Positions 1-7,546 of a DNA stretch of 64,000 nt are shown here, one piece after another. The notes under the pieces were generated by a model, which saw only the letters and a list, made by a program, of their open reading frames with translations, was not told where the DNA came from and made no database searches. Made by a program: the position numbers and the translations under genes. Source of the stretch: Beijerinckia sp. 28-YEA-48 (lineage in GTDB: Bacteria > Pseudomonadota > Alphaproteobacteria > Rhizobiales > Beijerinckiaceae); NCBI RefSeq assembly GCF_900104955.1, contig NZ_FNSI01000001.1:530001-594000 (forward strand), in the 5' to 3' direction. Each line of letters begins with the position of its first letter. Within the stretch, counting starts at the first letter, position 1.

Positions 1-425
1 CCAGCGAAGGCGTTTTCCTGCGGCGAGTTCCGCGCATAGGGCACTTGCTGCGCGATGATCAGGAGATTGTCGTGCAGTGTCAGCTGGCCGTTGCTGCCGG
101 GGACTTGAACGGCGGTGACGCGAACGGGCTTGGCAGGATCGGTGACGTCGATGACTTCGAAGCCACCGCCGTCGCGACCGCCGGTGGCCGCGAACAGGTA
201 CCAGCGATCGTCGACGCGCTTCATGCTCATCTTGAAAGCGCGAGTGCTGTTGGGGGCCGCCTGGATATAGGCGAGTGGCTGCATGTTGCTGGCCTGCCAA
301 CCGGCCGGAAGCGCGTTCGTCGCGCGGGACTTGGTGAGTGGCGCGGCATTGAGATTGAACGAACTGCCCATAGACACCGCAGCCATCAGCACCGCAGCGA
401 AGCAAATCTTGGTCTTGTTCCCCAC
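1..425 (-). CDS. LVIVD-repeat secreted protein, C-terminus cut off by window edge
   Basis: A minus-strand reading frame runs off the left edge. It starts at GTG (425-423), preceded by GGGAGGG with about 7 nt spacing. The first 30 or so residues form a basic then hydrophobic signal-like segment (MGNKTKICFAAVLMAAVSMG) ending in a small-residue region. The stretch GFEVIDVTDPAKPVRV is a typical LVIVD / beta-propeller repeat, found in secreted or periplasmic propeller proteins of unknown role. It is divergent from the CitE-like lyase gene at 623, across an intergenic region with two copies of the AACTGG motif, so it may belong to the same regulon. Only about 141 residues are visible, so propeller length and function cannot be judged. 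Confidence 0.7.
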   Translation of the reverse strand, partial: MGNKTKICFAAVLMAAVSMGSSFNLNAAPLTKSRATNALPAGWQASNMQPLAYIQAAPNSTRAFKMSMKRVDDRWYLFAATGGRDGGGFEVIDVTDPAKPVRVTAVQVPGSNGQLTLHDNLLIIAQQVPYARNSPQENAFA

Positions 426-452
426 TTGTCGCCCTCCCAGGCCCGTATTGAT

Positions 453-470
453 ACTAGATAACTGGTGTCT
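453..470. promoter_or_regulatory. Candidate GntR operator copy 1
   Basis: The sequence ACTAGATAACTGGTGTCT contains the AACTGG core shared by five intergenic sites in the first 7 kb. It lies just upstream of the LVIVD-repeat gene. Assignment to the GntR regulator at 4553-5341 is inference from distribution. Confidence 0.45.
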
Positions 471-516
471 CGATCGTGAGGCTATTTCTATGGAATATTT
501 GGCGCCATGGCAAGAT

Positions 517-533
517 ATCAGATAACTGTTGAT
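517..533. promoter_or_regulatory. Candidate GntR operator copy 2
   Basis: ATCAGATAACTGTTGAT has GATAACTG in common with copy 1 and carries ATCA/TGAT ends that form a short inverted repeat. It lies about 90 bp upstream of the CitE-like lyase start. This is the most diverged core of the five (AACTGT). Confidence 0.4.
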
Positions 534-622
534 TTGCGGGCTGCGTGGGATATCTGAATGTCCGCTGCGCGGGATCAGGGTTTCCGCGCTCGTCAGAAAC
601 CATCGATCTTCAGAGGCGTCCT

Positions 623-1507
623 ATGTCGTCCGCCCACGTCCTCCGCAGCCTTCTGTTTGCTCCAGGCAATCGGCCTGAATTATTCGCCAAGGCCACTGCC
701 AGCCCCGCCGACGCGGTGATTTTGGACATGGAGGATTCCGTGCCGCCGGCCCAGAAGGCGCTGGCGCGGGACCATGTTGCCGCCGAACTCGCCGCGCGAA
801 CTGATCGATTGACCTTCATCCGCATCAATCATCCCGATCGAGGAGAACTCGCGGCTGATCTTTCGGTGCTCGCCGGTCATGAGAATCAGGCTCTCATGAT
901 TCCGAAAATCTCGGAGCCTTCGCAGTTGGAGGAGATCGACCGGCAGCTCGCCGCGTTCGAGGCACGGGCCGGGTTAGCCCGCGATGTCTTGAGCATGATG
1001 CCGGTCGTTGAAACAGCACTTGGCGTGCGCAATCTATTCGACATTCTAAGCCGCTTTCCTCGCGTGCGCGGTGCAGGGCTTGCCAGCGCTGAGCAAGGCG
1101 ATCTGATGGTCGAGCTCGCAGGTCAATGGACTCCGACCGGCGAAGCCATGAGCTACGCCCGAGGCAAGTTCGTTTGCGATGGGCGCGCCGCGTGTGCCCG
1201 ATGGTTGATTGATGGCGCCTTCATGAATCTAGCTGATGACGCGGCCCTTGAAACGGAGACACGGCTCGGGCGCGTCATGGGATTCAACGGCAAAATCGCT
1301 ATCCATCCCCGCCAGCTTGCGACCATCAATCGTGTCTTTTCGCCAACGGTGGATGAGGTAGAGCGCGCCAAGGCGGTTATTGCTGCGTTTCGCGAAGCCG
1401 AGGCCGGCGGTCGCGCCGCGGTGAAAGTCCGGGGCATGATGGTCGACTACGCCAACGTCCGTTGGGCAGAGCAGGTGCTTGCCCTCATCGATGTCCGTAT
1501 CGACTAA
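623..1507 (+). CDS. HpcH/HpaI aldolase / citrate lyase beta (CitE-like) family protein
   Basis: This 294-residue protein has the family's N-terminal LRSLLFAPGNRPE (7-19) and the ILDMEDSVP strand (33-41), a conserved region in CitE, malyl-CoA lyase and HpcH-type TIM-barrel aldolases. A GKIAIHPRQL segment near residue 225 is also typical. The family cleaves or forms C-C bonds of 3-hydroxy-acyl-CoA or 2-keto-3-deoxy acids with a divalent metal. The ATG at 623 is chosen because AGAGG lies 6-10 nt upstream and the family N-terminus begins right there. It is tail-to-tail with an acyl-CoA ligase, sharing 4 bp, which suggests the two act on the same acid as its CoA ester. The substrate is unknown. 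Confidence 0.85.
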   Translation: MSSAHVLRSLLFAPGNRPELFAKATASPADAVILDMEDSVPPAQKALARDHVAAELAARTDRLTFIRINHPDRGELAADLSVLAGHENQALMIPKISEPSQLEEIDRQLAAFEARAGLARDVLSMMPVVETALGVRNLFDILSRFPRVRGAGLASAEQGDLMVELAGQWTPTGEAMSYARGKFVCDGRAACARWLIDGAFMNLADDAALETETRLGRVMGFNGKIAIHPRQLATINRVFSPTVDEVERAKAVIAAFREAEAGGRAAVKVRGMMVDYANVRWAEQVLALIDVRID

Positions 1508-3447
1508 ACAAGTATGATCTCGTAAGCCACGGCATATTGGTTCATCGCTCCGTCGATCATGGTCTTTAGCCGAGGATATTCGGTATCCTCGGCTAAAACT
1601 CTGATGGACACGAGCGAGCCATGGGTCGCGTGCGGCTGTACGACGACTTGCAGGTTGGTATCGGGACAGGCGTCGGCCAGCGCCGCGCGAAAAGCGCGCT
1701 CCGCCGCGTCTTGCCGCAACGCTGCCTTGATGGGCTTGCCTACGTCGGTCAGCGGCATCTTTTCAAGAATGATGACTTCTTTCGGCACGGCAGGTCGTTC
1801 GTTCACGCGAGCGGCGGCGAAGGCGATCAATTCCGCCTCTGTGGCGGTCGCGCCGGGAACGAGTTGCACATAGGCGATTGGCAGTTCACCCGCATAGGCG
1901 TCCGGCTTGGCCACGGCTGCCGCGTGAAGGACGGCGGGTGAGCGCAGAAGTGCCTCTTCGATCGGCCCTGGATCGATATTGTGCCCACCACGAATGATCA
2001 CATCCTTGGCGCGGCCCGTGACGTAAAGCATGCCGTCTTCATCGATGCGGCCGAGATCGCCGGTGATGAGCCAGCCATCGCGGGTACGGCTGGCGGCCGT
2101 TTGCACGGCGTCAAGATAACCCAGAGTGATGCCTGGGCCTCGCACGTGAATCATGCCCGTCTCCTGCGGGCCGCTGAGACGCAACGTGTCATTGCTTGCG
2201 CCAAGCGCCACAATGCGGACCTCCGTGTAGGGAACTCGCATGCCCGAACTACCTTGCTTGGGGATGCCATCGCGAGGCTCGACGGCGACCGTGGCGGTAT
2301 TTTCGGTCAATCCGTAGGAATTGAGAATACGAACGCCGGAAATCCGCTCGAACTCTTCACGCACTGCGAGAGGCAAGGCGGTTGAGCCGGTCATGAAATT
2401 CGGCTGCAAGGATGATAAATCCTCTCCTTGCGGCGGCGCTTTGGCGAGCGCGGCAAACATGGTCGGCACACCCGACAGCCGTGTGATGCGGAACTGTTCG
2501 ACGAATTTCCAGTAGTTCGCCATGTAGCGCTTGTCGCGCGCGCCGAGGATGCTGGGGATCACCAGGCTGGCGCCGCTCGCCAGCATTGGTAGGGAACGTC
2601 CTGCCAAACCGCCCACATGAAAGATCGGCGTGTCCTGCAGCATCACCTCGCCGAACTGGATTTGCTGGGCAAGCTGCAATGTCCAGTGACGATAGGAAAT
2701 ATTGCGATGGGCGAGGCGGACAATTTTCGGCAGGCCTGTCGTGCCGCCAGAATGCAGATAGGCGGCGACGTCTTCTCCCGTCGCCGGTATTGATACGTCT
2801 TCAGTGGCACTGGTCGCGCCCAAGCGATTGATCGCTAGAGCGAGATCGCTCCCGGGCAGAACCTCGCCCCCAGGACCCGGCACGGTCCAGATGGGCAGAT
2901 CGGGCGGCAGCCGATCGCGGATCGCCGACAGCGATTCCCAGATTTTGAATCCGGGCGTCGGCCCGAGCGCGATGACGGCTTTCACGCGCGCTTGAGACAG
3001 CAGATCAAGAACGTGATGCGGTTCAAGCATCCAATTAAGAGGGAAGGGGATGGCGCGCGACATCGTTCCGATGATCGACCAATAGATCGCTGGCACGGTC
3101 GGCAGGAGGATGGCGACGACATCGCCACGGCCGATCCCATGGTCGCGCAGCAACGTTGCTGTCAGCGCGATGTTGCGACGGAGCTCACCAAACGAAACCG
3201 TTTCCGACACCGCTTGGGGATCGCCATCGGCTACAAAGGAAATTGCCGTGCGGCCCGGATCGTGCGCCTCGAGTGCCAAGGCGATACGGCGATAGAAATT
3301 CACAACTGATAGCCGCTCGTCGAGCGGCACCCGCTCAATCTCTTCGATATCGGCAGCGCCGCGCAAAGGGCGCGCCAGAAGTTCAGCGTCGGCTGTTTGT
3401 GCGACCACCGGCATAGATGGAATGGTGGTCTCGGTCGATTTTTTCAT
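1504..3447 (-). CDS. AMP-dependent acyl-CoA synthetase / ligase
   Basis: This large ANL-superfamily enzyme (about 647 residues) activates a carboxylic acid to its CoA thioester with ATP. Visible motifs are the P-loop HSGGTTGLPKIV, the A5 region NSYGLTENTAT, the hinge/A7 region WLITGDLGRIDEDG, and the A8 stretch GRAKDVIIRGGHNIDPG. A late PLTDVGKP segment carries the usual catalytic-lysine region. The length resembles long acyl-CoA synthetases rather than short benzoate ligases. Start chosen at ATG 3447, 3 nt after GGGGAAGG; an adjacent ATG at 3450 is also possible. It is divergent from the amidohydrolase at 3582, with a candidate GntR operator between them, and likely supplies CoA esters to the neighbouring CitE-like lyase. 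Confidence 0.88.
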   Translation of the reverse strand: MKKSTETTIPSMPVVAQTADAELLARPLRGAADIEEIERVPLDERLSVVNFYRRIALALEAHDPGRTAISFVADGDPQAVSETVSFGELRRNIALTATLLRDHGIGRGDVVAILLPTVPAIYWSIIGTMSRAIPFPLNWMLEPHHVLDLLSQARVKAVIALGPTPGFKIWESLSAIRDRLPPDLPIWTVPGPGGEVLPGSDLALAINRLGATSATEDVSIPATGEDVAAYLHSGGTTGLPKIVRLAHRNISYRHWTLQLAQQIQFGEVMLQDTPIFHVGGLAGRSLPMLASGASLVIPSILGARDKRYMANYWKFVEQFRITRLSGVPTMFAALAKAPPQGEDLSSLQPNFMTGSTALPLAVREEFERISGVRILNSYGLTENTATVAVEPRDGIPKQGSSGMRVPYTEVRIVALGASNDTLRLSGPQETGMIHVRGPGITLGYLDAVQTAASRTRDGWLITGDLGRIDEDGMLYVTGRAKDVIIRGGHNIDPGPIEEALLRSPAVLHAAAVAKPDAYAGELPIAYVQLVPGATATEAELIAFAAARVNERPAVPKEVIILEKMPLTDVGKPIKAALRQDAAERAFRAALADACPDTNLQVVVQPHATHGSLVSIRVLAEDTEYPRLKTMIDGAMNQYAVAYEIILV

Positions 3448-3543
3448 CATCCTTCCCCAGTGGCCGTCGTCGGCCACCGCCCAGGTTCCGGACGGTTCAA
3501 TGGCTTACGATTGACAGAGCCGGACGCTAGGATCACAACAGAT

Positions 3544-3560
3544 ATCTGTCAACTGGTCAC
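3544..3560. promoter_or_regulatory. Candidate GntR operator copy 3
   Basis: ATCTGTCAACTGGTCAC lies between the divergent ligase and amidohydrolase genes. It overlaps the perfect palindrome ACAGATATCTGT (3538-3549) and matches the AACTGGT core of the other copies. Confidence 0.45.
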
Positions 3561-3581
3561 TTGGGTAAGATGGAGATTGGG

Positions 3582-4556
3582 GTGAGTGACTTCGGGCGAG
3601 GATCGGCTTGTGGATGCAGCCGGATCGACGTGCATCATCATTTTTTGCCGCCGGCGTTCGCTAAAGCGGCAAGCGAGCGCAGTTTACTGAATCCGATGCT
3701 GCGTTCTCTCGATATTGCCCGCTCGTTGGAGGAGATGGATCGAAATGACATCGCAAGCGCAGTACTGTCCATTCCCAATCCTGGCGCTTGGTATGGTGAG
3801 GCCTCGTTTGCAAGATATATCGCGCGAGATGCCAACGAGTATGCTGCCCGTGTCGTCGACGAGCACAAGGGGCGCTTCGGCTTCTTCGCCACGTTACCGC
3901 TGCCCGACGTGGAAGGGGCATTGAGCGAAGCGGCTTATTCTCTCGATGTCCTGCATGCCGATGGTATCCATATGTGGACGAGCTATGGCGATTTCTGGCT
4001 CGGCGATCCGCGCCTCTCGCCCTTGCTTGAAGAGCTGAACCGGCGACATGCGGTGGTGTACACCCATCCGACCATGCCTGGATGCTGCGGATGCACCGTG
4101 CCGGAAGCGCCGATCACCATGATTGAATATGGCACCGACACGACGCGGGCGATCGCCAGCCTAGTGCTCTCGGGGGCGGCCAGCCGTTATCCGGATATTC
4201 GTTGGATATTCTCTCACGCCGGCGGAACGATGCCGTTCCTTCTCGAGCGTTTCCTCCTGCAGGAGAAAGTTCAATCGCGCAGCCCCGAGGGCGCTACCAA
4301 AATACCGAACGGCGTCCTCTATGAATTGCAAAAGTTGCACTACGACACGGCTCAGTCGTCCAACGCCAATGCGCTAGGGCCGTTGCTGCGCATTGCGCCG
4401 GTTAGCCAGGTTCTGCTCGGGAGTGACTTCCCGTATCGGGAGATAGCTGACAATGTCAGCGGTCTGGCCGCGTGCGGTCTGTTCGATGCGGTTGCGTTGC
4501 GAGCGGTGGAACGCGACAATGCGGCACGTCTGCTGCCGCGTCTGATGTGCAACTAA
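3582..4556 (+). CDS. Amidohydrolase of the ACMSD-like decarboxylase family
   Basis: The protein (about 324 residues) shows the amidohydrolase-2 signature: IDVHHHFLPP near residue 15 (metal-binding HxH), IFSHAGGTMPFLLERF with a metal-site His, and LLGSDFPYRE with the catalytic Asp near the C-terminus. This family includes aminocarboxymuconate-semialdehyde decarboxylase and non-oxidative aromatic decarboxylases such as gamma-resorcylate decarboxylase, so decarboxylation or hydrolysis of an aromatic-derived acid is likely. I chose GTG 3582 because GGAG lies 7 nt upstream; an upstream in-frame TTG (3561) and ATG (3570) exist but have poorer ribosome sites. The 3' end overlaps the convergent GntR gene by 4 bp. 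Confidence 0.82.
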   Translation: MSDFGRGSACGCSRIDVHHHFLPPAFAKAASERSLLNPMLRSLDIARSLEEMDRNDIASAVLSIPNPGAWYGEASFARYIARDANEYAARVVDEHKGRFGFFATLPLPDVEGALSEAAYSLDVLHADGIHMWTSYGDFWLGDPRLSPLLEELNRRHAVVYTHPTMPGCCGCTVPEAPITMIEYGTDTTRAIASLVLSGAASRYPDIRWIFSHAGGTMPFLLERFLLQEKVQSRSPEGATKIPNGVLYELQKLHYDTAQSSNANALGPLLRIAPVSQVLLGSDFPYREIADNVSGLAACGLFDAVALRAVERDNAARLLPRLMCN

Positions 4557-5341
4557 CGCGCCTGCACGCGTTTCACCGCGCGTCGCATGGCCGCGTCGGC
4601 GTCTTTCGGGCCAGCCGCCAGCCCGTCGGCGACCAGCTGCTTGGTATGGGCATGATATTCGGTTGTGAGTGCCGTCGCGCGGGCAACGTCTCGGCTACGC
4701 AGCGCCTCAGCCAAAAGGTGTCGGCGCGGGCCCAGTTGTGCGGCGACTTTCTTCCAGCGATCGCCTAAACCGATCTGCTCATCTTGAACGATCTCGATCA
4801 GCAGGTCGGACAGGAAAGTAACGAGTGTTGAAATCAGCGCATTGTGCGAGGCCTGGGCCATCAACTTCAGGAACTTGCCGAGATAGGCCGCCAAATTCTC
4901 ATTGGTCTGCGCCTTGTCCAAGTCATCCAGCACGGTCACGAGTTCGCTTAACTCTTCGTCCGTGCCGTTCTCGCAGGCCAGAACGGCGGCCTTGCCCAGC
5001 AGTGCTTCCATGATATCGAGAATGTCGAGCAACCGAACGCGTTCGAGCTCGATCAAAGTGCTGGCCGCCATCGCGAACATCATGTCGGCGGCGGCCGTTA
5101 CGTAGATCCCCGTGCCGTGCCGTGCTTCGACCAAGTGGACGGCCGATAAACCGCGAATAGCTTCGCGCACGGTCGGGACGCTGACCTTGTACCAGGCGGC
5201 GAGCTCCCGTTCCGAGGGAAGCTTGGAGCCTTTCGGATAGCGGCCTTGAAGGATTTGGTCGCGCAGATCGGCGATGATCTGCTCGGCCGCATTGCCTCGG
5301 GCCAACGGGATTGGAGATGGCTGCTTCGAAGACTCGGTCAT
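4553..5341 (-). CDS. GntR/FadR-family transcriptional regulator (FCD domain)
   Basis: This 262-residue regulator has an N-terminal winged helix (SKLPSERELAAWYKVS and PTVREAIRGL, residues about 39-65, then a GTGIYV wing). An all-helical C-terminal FCD-type ligand-binding domain follows. FCD regulators usually sense carboxylic acids and repress adjacent catabolic genes until the ligand binds. It sits in the middle of the ligase, amidohydrolase and MFS genes. An AACTGG-containing site 43-61 bp upstream of its start suggests autoregulation. Related sites precede at least four neighbouring promoters, making it the likely regulator of the 0-7 kb unit. The ligand is unknown. Confidence 0.9.
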   Translation of the reverse strand: MTESSKQPSPIPLARGNAAEQIIADLRDQILQGRYPKGSKLPSERELAAWYKVSVPTVREAIRGLSAVHLVEARHGTGIYVTAAADMMFAMAASTLIELERVRLLDILDIMEALLGKAAVLACENGTDEELSELVTVLDDLDKAQTNENLAAYLGKFLKLMAQASHNALISTLVTFLSDLLIEIVQDEQIGLGDRWKKVAAQLGPRRHLLAEALRSRDVARATALTTEYHAHTKQLVADGLAAGPKDADAAMRRAVKRVQAR

Positions 5342-5383
5342 TCAGCTCTCGTATCAAATCCACGCCGGCGGATCAGAAAAAAA

Positions 5384-5402
5384 TAGCTCTAACTGGCTAG
5401 TT
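5384..5402. promoter_or_regulatory. Candidate GntR operator copy 4 (autoregulatory)
   Basis: TAGCTCTAACTGGCTAGTT lies just upstream of the GntR gene. TAACT-GGCT-AGTTA (5390-5403) is a near-ideal inverted repeat for a dimeric regulator and has the shared AACTGG core. Confidence 0.5.
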
Positions 5403-5453
5403 ACTCGTAAATCACCACCACACCGCCGGCTCCCGCCTGCCTTCTTGGTCCAA

Positions 5454-5489
5454 AACCGCGCCAGCCGGCAACTTGCCGGCTGGGCGGTT
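5454..5489 (-). terminator. Intrinsic terminator of the MFS gene
   Basis: CCAGCCGGCAA (5461-5471) pairs perfectly with TTGCCGGCTGG (5473-5483), and AACCGC/GCGGTT (5454-5459/5484-5489) extends the stem. On the minus strand the stem is followed by a TTTT run, as expected for transcription coming from the MFS transporter gene. Confidence 0.7.
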
Positions 5490-5492
5490 GTG

Positions 5493-5518
5493 GCGGCTCA
5501 GCCTATGGGCTGAGCCGC
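5493..5518 (-). other. Second strong hairpin overlapping the MFS stop codon
   Basis: GCGGCTCAGCC (5493-5503) and GGCTGAGCCGC (5508-5518) form a perfect 11-bp stem with a TATG loop that contains the 3' end and stop codon of the transporter gene. It stacks 3 bp from the terminator hairpin. It may aid termination or protect the mRNA 3' end. Confidence 0.5.
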
Positions 5519-6823
5519 ATTCGCCCTGGCCAACCTCGGCTTGATGGTCAGGACCGCGAGGGCGGAACCCAAAGCGACGGCGGCTGCTACGAGAAACAGC
5601 GCCTGAATCGATATCTGCATGCCGATCAGAATGCCGCCGGCGATCGGTCCGACAACAGCGCCGACCCGACCTATGCCGAAGGCCCAGCCGACCCCCGTCG
5701 AGCGGATAGAAGTCTCATAGAGGTGGGACGACAGGGCGATGGCACACATCTGGGCACCGACCGTGAACAATCCGGCCAGGAAGGTGATGACGAGCAAGCC
5801 GAGATTTGAGTGACCGATCATGCCGATGAGCGAGATCGCCACGGCGCCCAAGACATAAGCGGCTGCGATCGGCTTGGCGGAGGCGGTGCGATCACAGAGC
5901 CGGCCAATGACAAAGCCGCCGATGATGCCGCCCACGTTCAAGGAGGTGATTGCCAATACGGCGGCCTCCATGCCGAGGCCGGCCTCCCGGGCTAGCAACG
6001 GCAGCCAACTGGCCAGGAACACGGTCAGCAGCAGGCTGAGAAACAGAGTCGCCCACATCAGCGCCGTCATCCAGGCACGGCCTTGCCGGAAGAGCGTGAA
6101 CACCGAAGCCGATTGTTCCTGAGCGCCAGACTGAGTGGCGCCGCTCCACGTCAAGGCGCTGCCCATTCTTTCAAATATTCGCCGCACCGCATCGCGCTTG
6201 CCGCGCAGGGCCAGGAAGCGTGCCGACTCCGGGACGAAGAACAGAAAGAAAGGGAGGAGAAGCAGGGGAAACAGTCCTCCGCCCCAGAAGAGGCTCTTCC
6301 AACCCAGGAGAGGGATGATCTTGGCTGAGATGATGCCACCGATCGCCGATCCCAAGGGGAAGCCGCAGAACATGAACGCCACGATATTGGTGCGATGGCG
6401 CTTGGGAGAGAATTCCGAGGCGATGGAGATGATGATGGGCAAGGCGCCGCCCAAGCCTAAGCCTGTGATCAGTCGCACGATCATCAGCTCGGTAACATTT
6501 TGGGTCAGACATGTGGCCAGAGAGCCCAGCGAGAAGAGCAAGATCGCGGCGATCAGGACAGGCTTGCGGCCCCAGCGATCGCCCGCCTGGCCCATCATGA
6601 GGGCGCCGATCATGCCGCCAAACAGCCCGGACGAGAACACAGGGCCGAACAAGGTGGGATAGACATTCCATTCCGCGGCGATGGCGGGGGCGACCATGCC
6701 GATCACCTGGGTGTCGAAACCATCAATCATGGCCACGATGGCGCAAAGCGCGACGACGCTGATCTGAAAGGCGCCAAATGGAGCAGAATCAATGACCTCG
6801 TCGAGGTCTGCCGTTTCTCGCAT
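5498..6823 (-). CDS. MFS transporter, aromatic acid:H+ symporter (AAHS) family
   Basis: The 441-residue protein shows twelve hydrophobic segments and the family's key sequences: IDGFDTQVIG in helix 1 (AAHS carriers such as PcaK and BenK have DGFD here), DRWGRKPVL in the loop after helix 2, RLITGLGLGGALP in helix 4, and VPESARFL before the central loop. It should import an aromatic carboxylate with protons across the inner membrane. Start ATG 6823 has a purine-rich AGGGAAGGA upstream. It is divergent from the cupin gene at 6938, and a candidate GntR operator lies 24-43 bp upstream of its start. Two strong hairpins follow it. The substrate is probably the acid handled by the ligase and amidohydrolase. 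Confidence 0.88.
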   Translation of the reverse strand: MRETADLDEVIDSAPFGAFQISVVALCAIVAMIDGFDTQVIGMVAPAIAAEWNVYPTLFGPVFSSGLFGGMIGALMMGQAGDRWGRKPVLIAAILLFSLGSLATCLTQNVTELMIVRLITGLGLGGALPIIISIASEFSPKRHRTNIVAFMFCGFPLGSAIGGIISAKIIPLLGWKSLFWGGGLFPLLLLPFFLFFVPESARFLALRGKRDAVRRIFERMGSALTWSGATQSGAQEQSASVFTLFRQGRAWMTALMWATLFLSLLLTVFLASWLPLLAREAGLGMEAAVLAITSLNVGGIIGGFVIGRLCDRTASAKPIAAAYVLGAVAISLIGMIGHSNLGLLVITFLAGLFTVGAQMCAIALSSHLYETSIRSTGVGWAFGIGRVGAVVGPIAGGILIGMQISIQALFLVAAAVALGSALAVLTIKPRLARANAAQPIG

Positions 6824-6846
6824 AGGGGCTTCCTTCCCTCAAAGAA

Positions 6847-6866
6847 CTCTGTTAACTGGTGACTAG
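6847..6866. promoter_or_regulatory. Candidate GntR operator copy 5
   Basis: CTCTGTTAACTGGTGACTAG lies in the divergent MFS/cupin promoter region. TAACTGGTGA is the best match to the consensus of the set. Confidence 0.5.
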
Positions 6867-6937
6867 CCCACTTAGCCGCGGTTGTCTACCAATGTTGCCA
6901 GCGCGCGAAAACACTTGAGAGGGGGAAGGAGACGAGA

Positions 6938-7474
6938 ATGGCGAAATGGAAACGCTACGTGCTGACATCAAATGCGGAGGGGCGCTCCTATGTGAAGTCC
7001 AGCGAAGCCGATATGGTGAAGGAGGAAGCTGGCGCCTATTACCGGGTCGAGCTTTGGACGACGCGGGAGATGCCCGTCGACAACAGTATCGAGGATGACC
7101 GGGCGCGATCCTCCGTTTCGCGGGAGCCTCCCCCTGGCGGCTCGACATTTCGGATGCTGGAAATTTTTCCAGACCTCGACGATCCGCAGGAGCAGCGCCG
7201 CAAGATCGAAAAACTCCACCGGGAGACCCAGCAGAAACACGTGCCGACCGAGCAAGACTACGCGCGGCATCCCTCGATGCATCGGACCGATACCTGTGAC
7301 GTCATCTTCTGCGTCAGCGGCGAGATCTATCTGATGACCGACACCGATGAGGTGCTGATGCGGCCTGGCGACTCGACGGTCATTCGCGGCGTGAACCATG
7401 GCTGGAGCAACCGTTCCAACGCGCCTTGCCTGCTGGCCGTGACCATGCACGATGCCAGCTTGCCGCCAGCTTGA
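6938..7474 (+). CDS. Cupin-domain protein
   Basis: This 178-residue protein has a single C-terminal cupin fold: HRTDTCDVIFCVSGEIYL (about 115-132) carries the first cupin motif, and MRPGDSTVIRGVNHGW (about 140-155) the second with its metal-site His. The N-terminal 110 residues are more polar and not diagnostic. Such small cupins next to aromatic-degradation genes are often metal-dependent isomerases, decarboxylases or sensors, but the reaction cannot be read from sequence. The ATG at 6938 follows AAGGAGACGAGA. It shares the divergent control region, and probably GntR control, with the AAHS transporter. Confidence 0.72.
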   Translation: MAKWKRYVLTSNAEGRSYVKSSEADMVKEEAGAYYRVELWTTREMPVDNSIEDDRARSSVSREPPPGGSTFRMLEIFPDLDDPQEQRRKIEKLHRETQQKHVPTEQDYARHPSMHRTDTCDVIFCVSGEIYLMTDTDEVLMRPGDSTVIRGVNHGWSNRSNAPCLLAVTMHDASLPPA

Positions 7475-7496
7475 ACTCGAACGACCTGAAGCTCCG

Positions 7497-7524
7497 CCCC
7501 GTGACCAGCTTAACTGGCGCGGGG
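7497..7524. terminator. Possible terminator hairpin between convergent genes
   Basis: CCCCG (7497-7501) pairs with CGGGG (7520-7524) and CCAG with CTGG around a CTTAA loop, between the stops of the cupin and LysR genes. There is no T tract on either side, so activity is uncertain. Confidence 0.3.
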
Positions 7525-7546
7525 CCAACTCAAACCCTCACTCAGA

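Noticed and set aside
7507..7520. A sixth AACTGG site after the cupin gene
   Set aside because: The sequence is one arm and loop of a CCAG-CTTAA-CTGG hairpin between convergent stops and is not in a promoter region.
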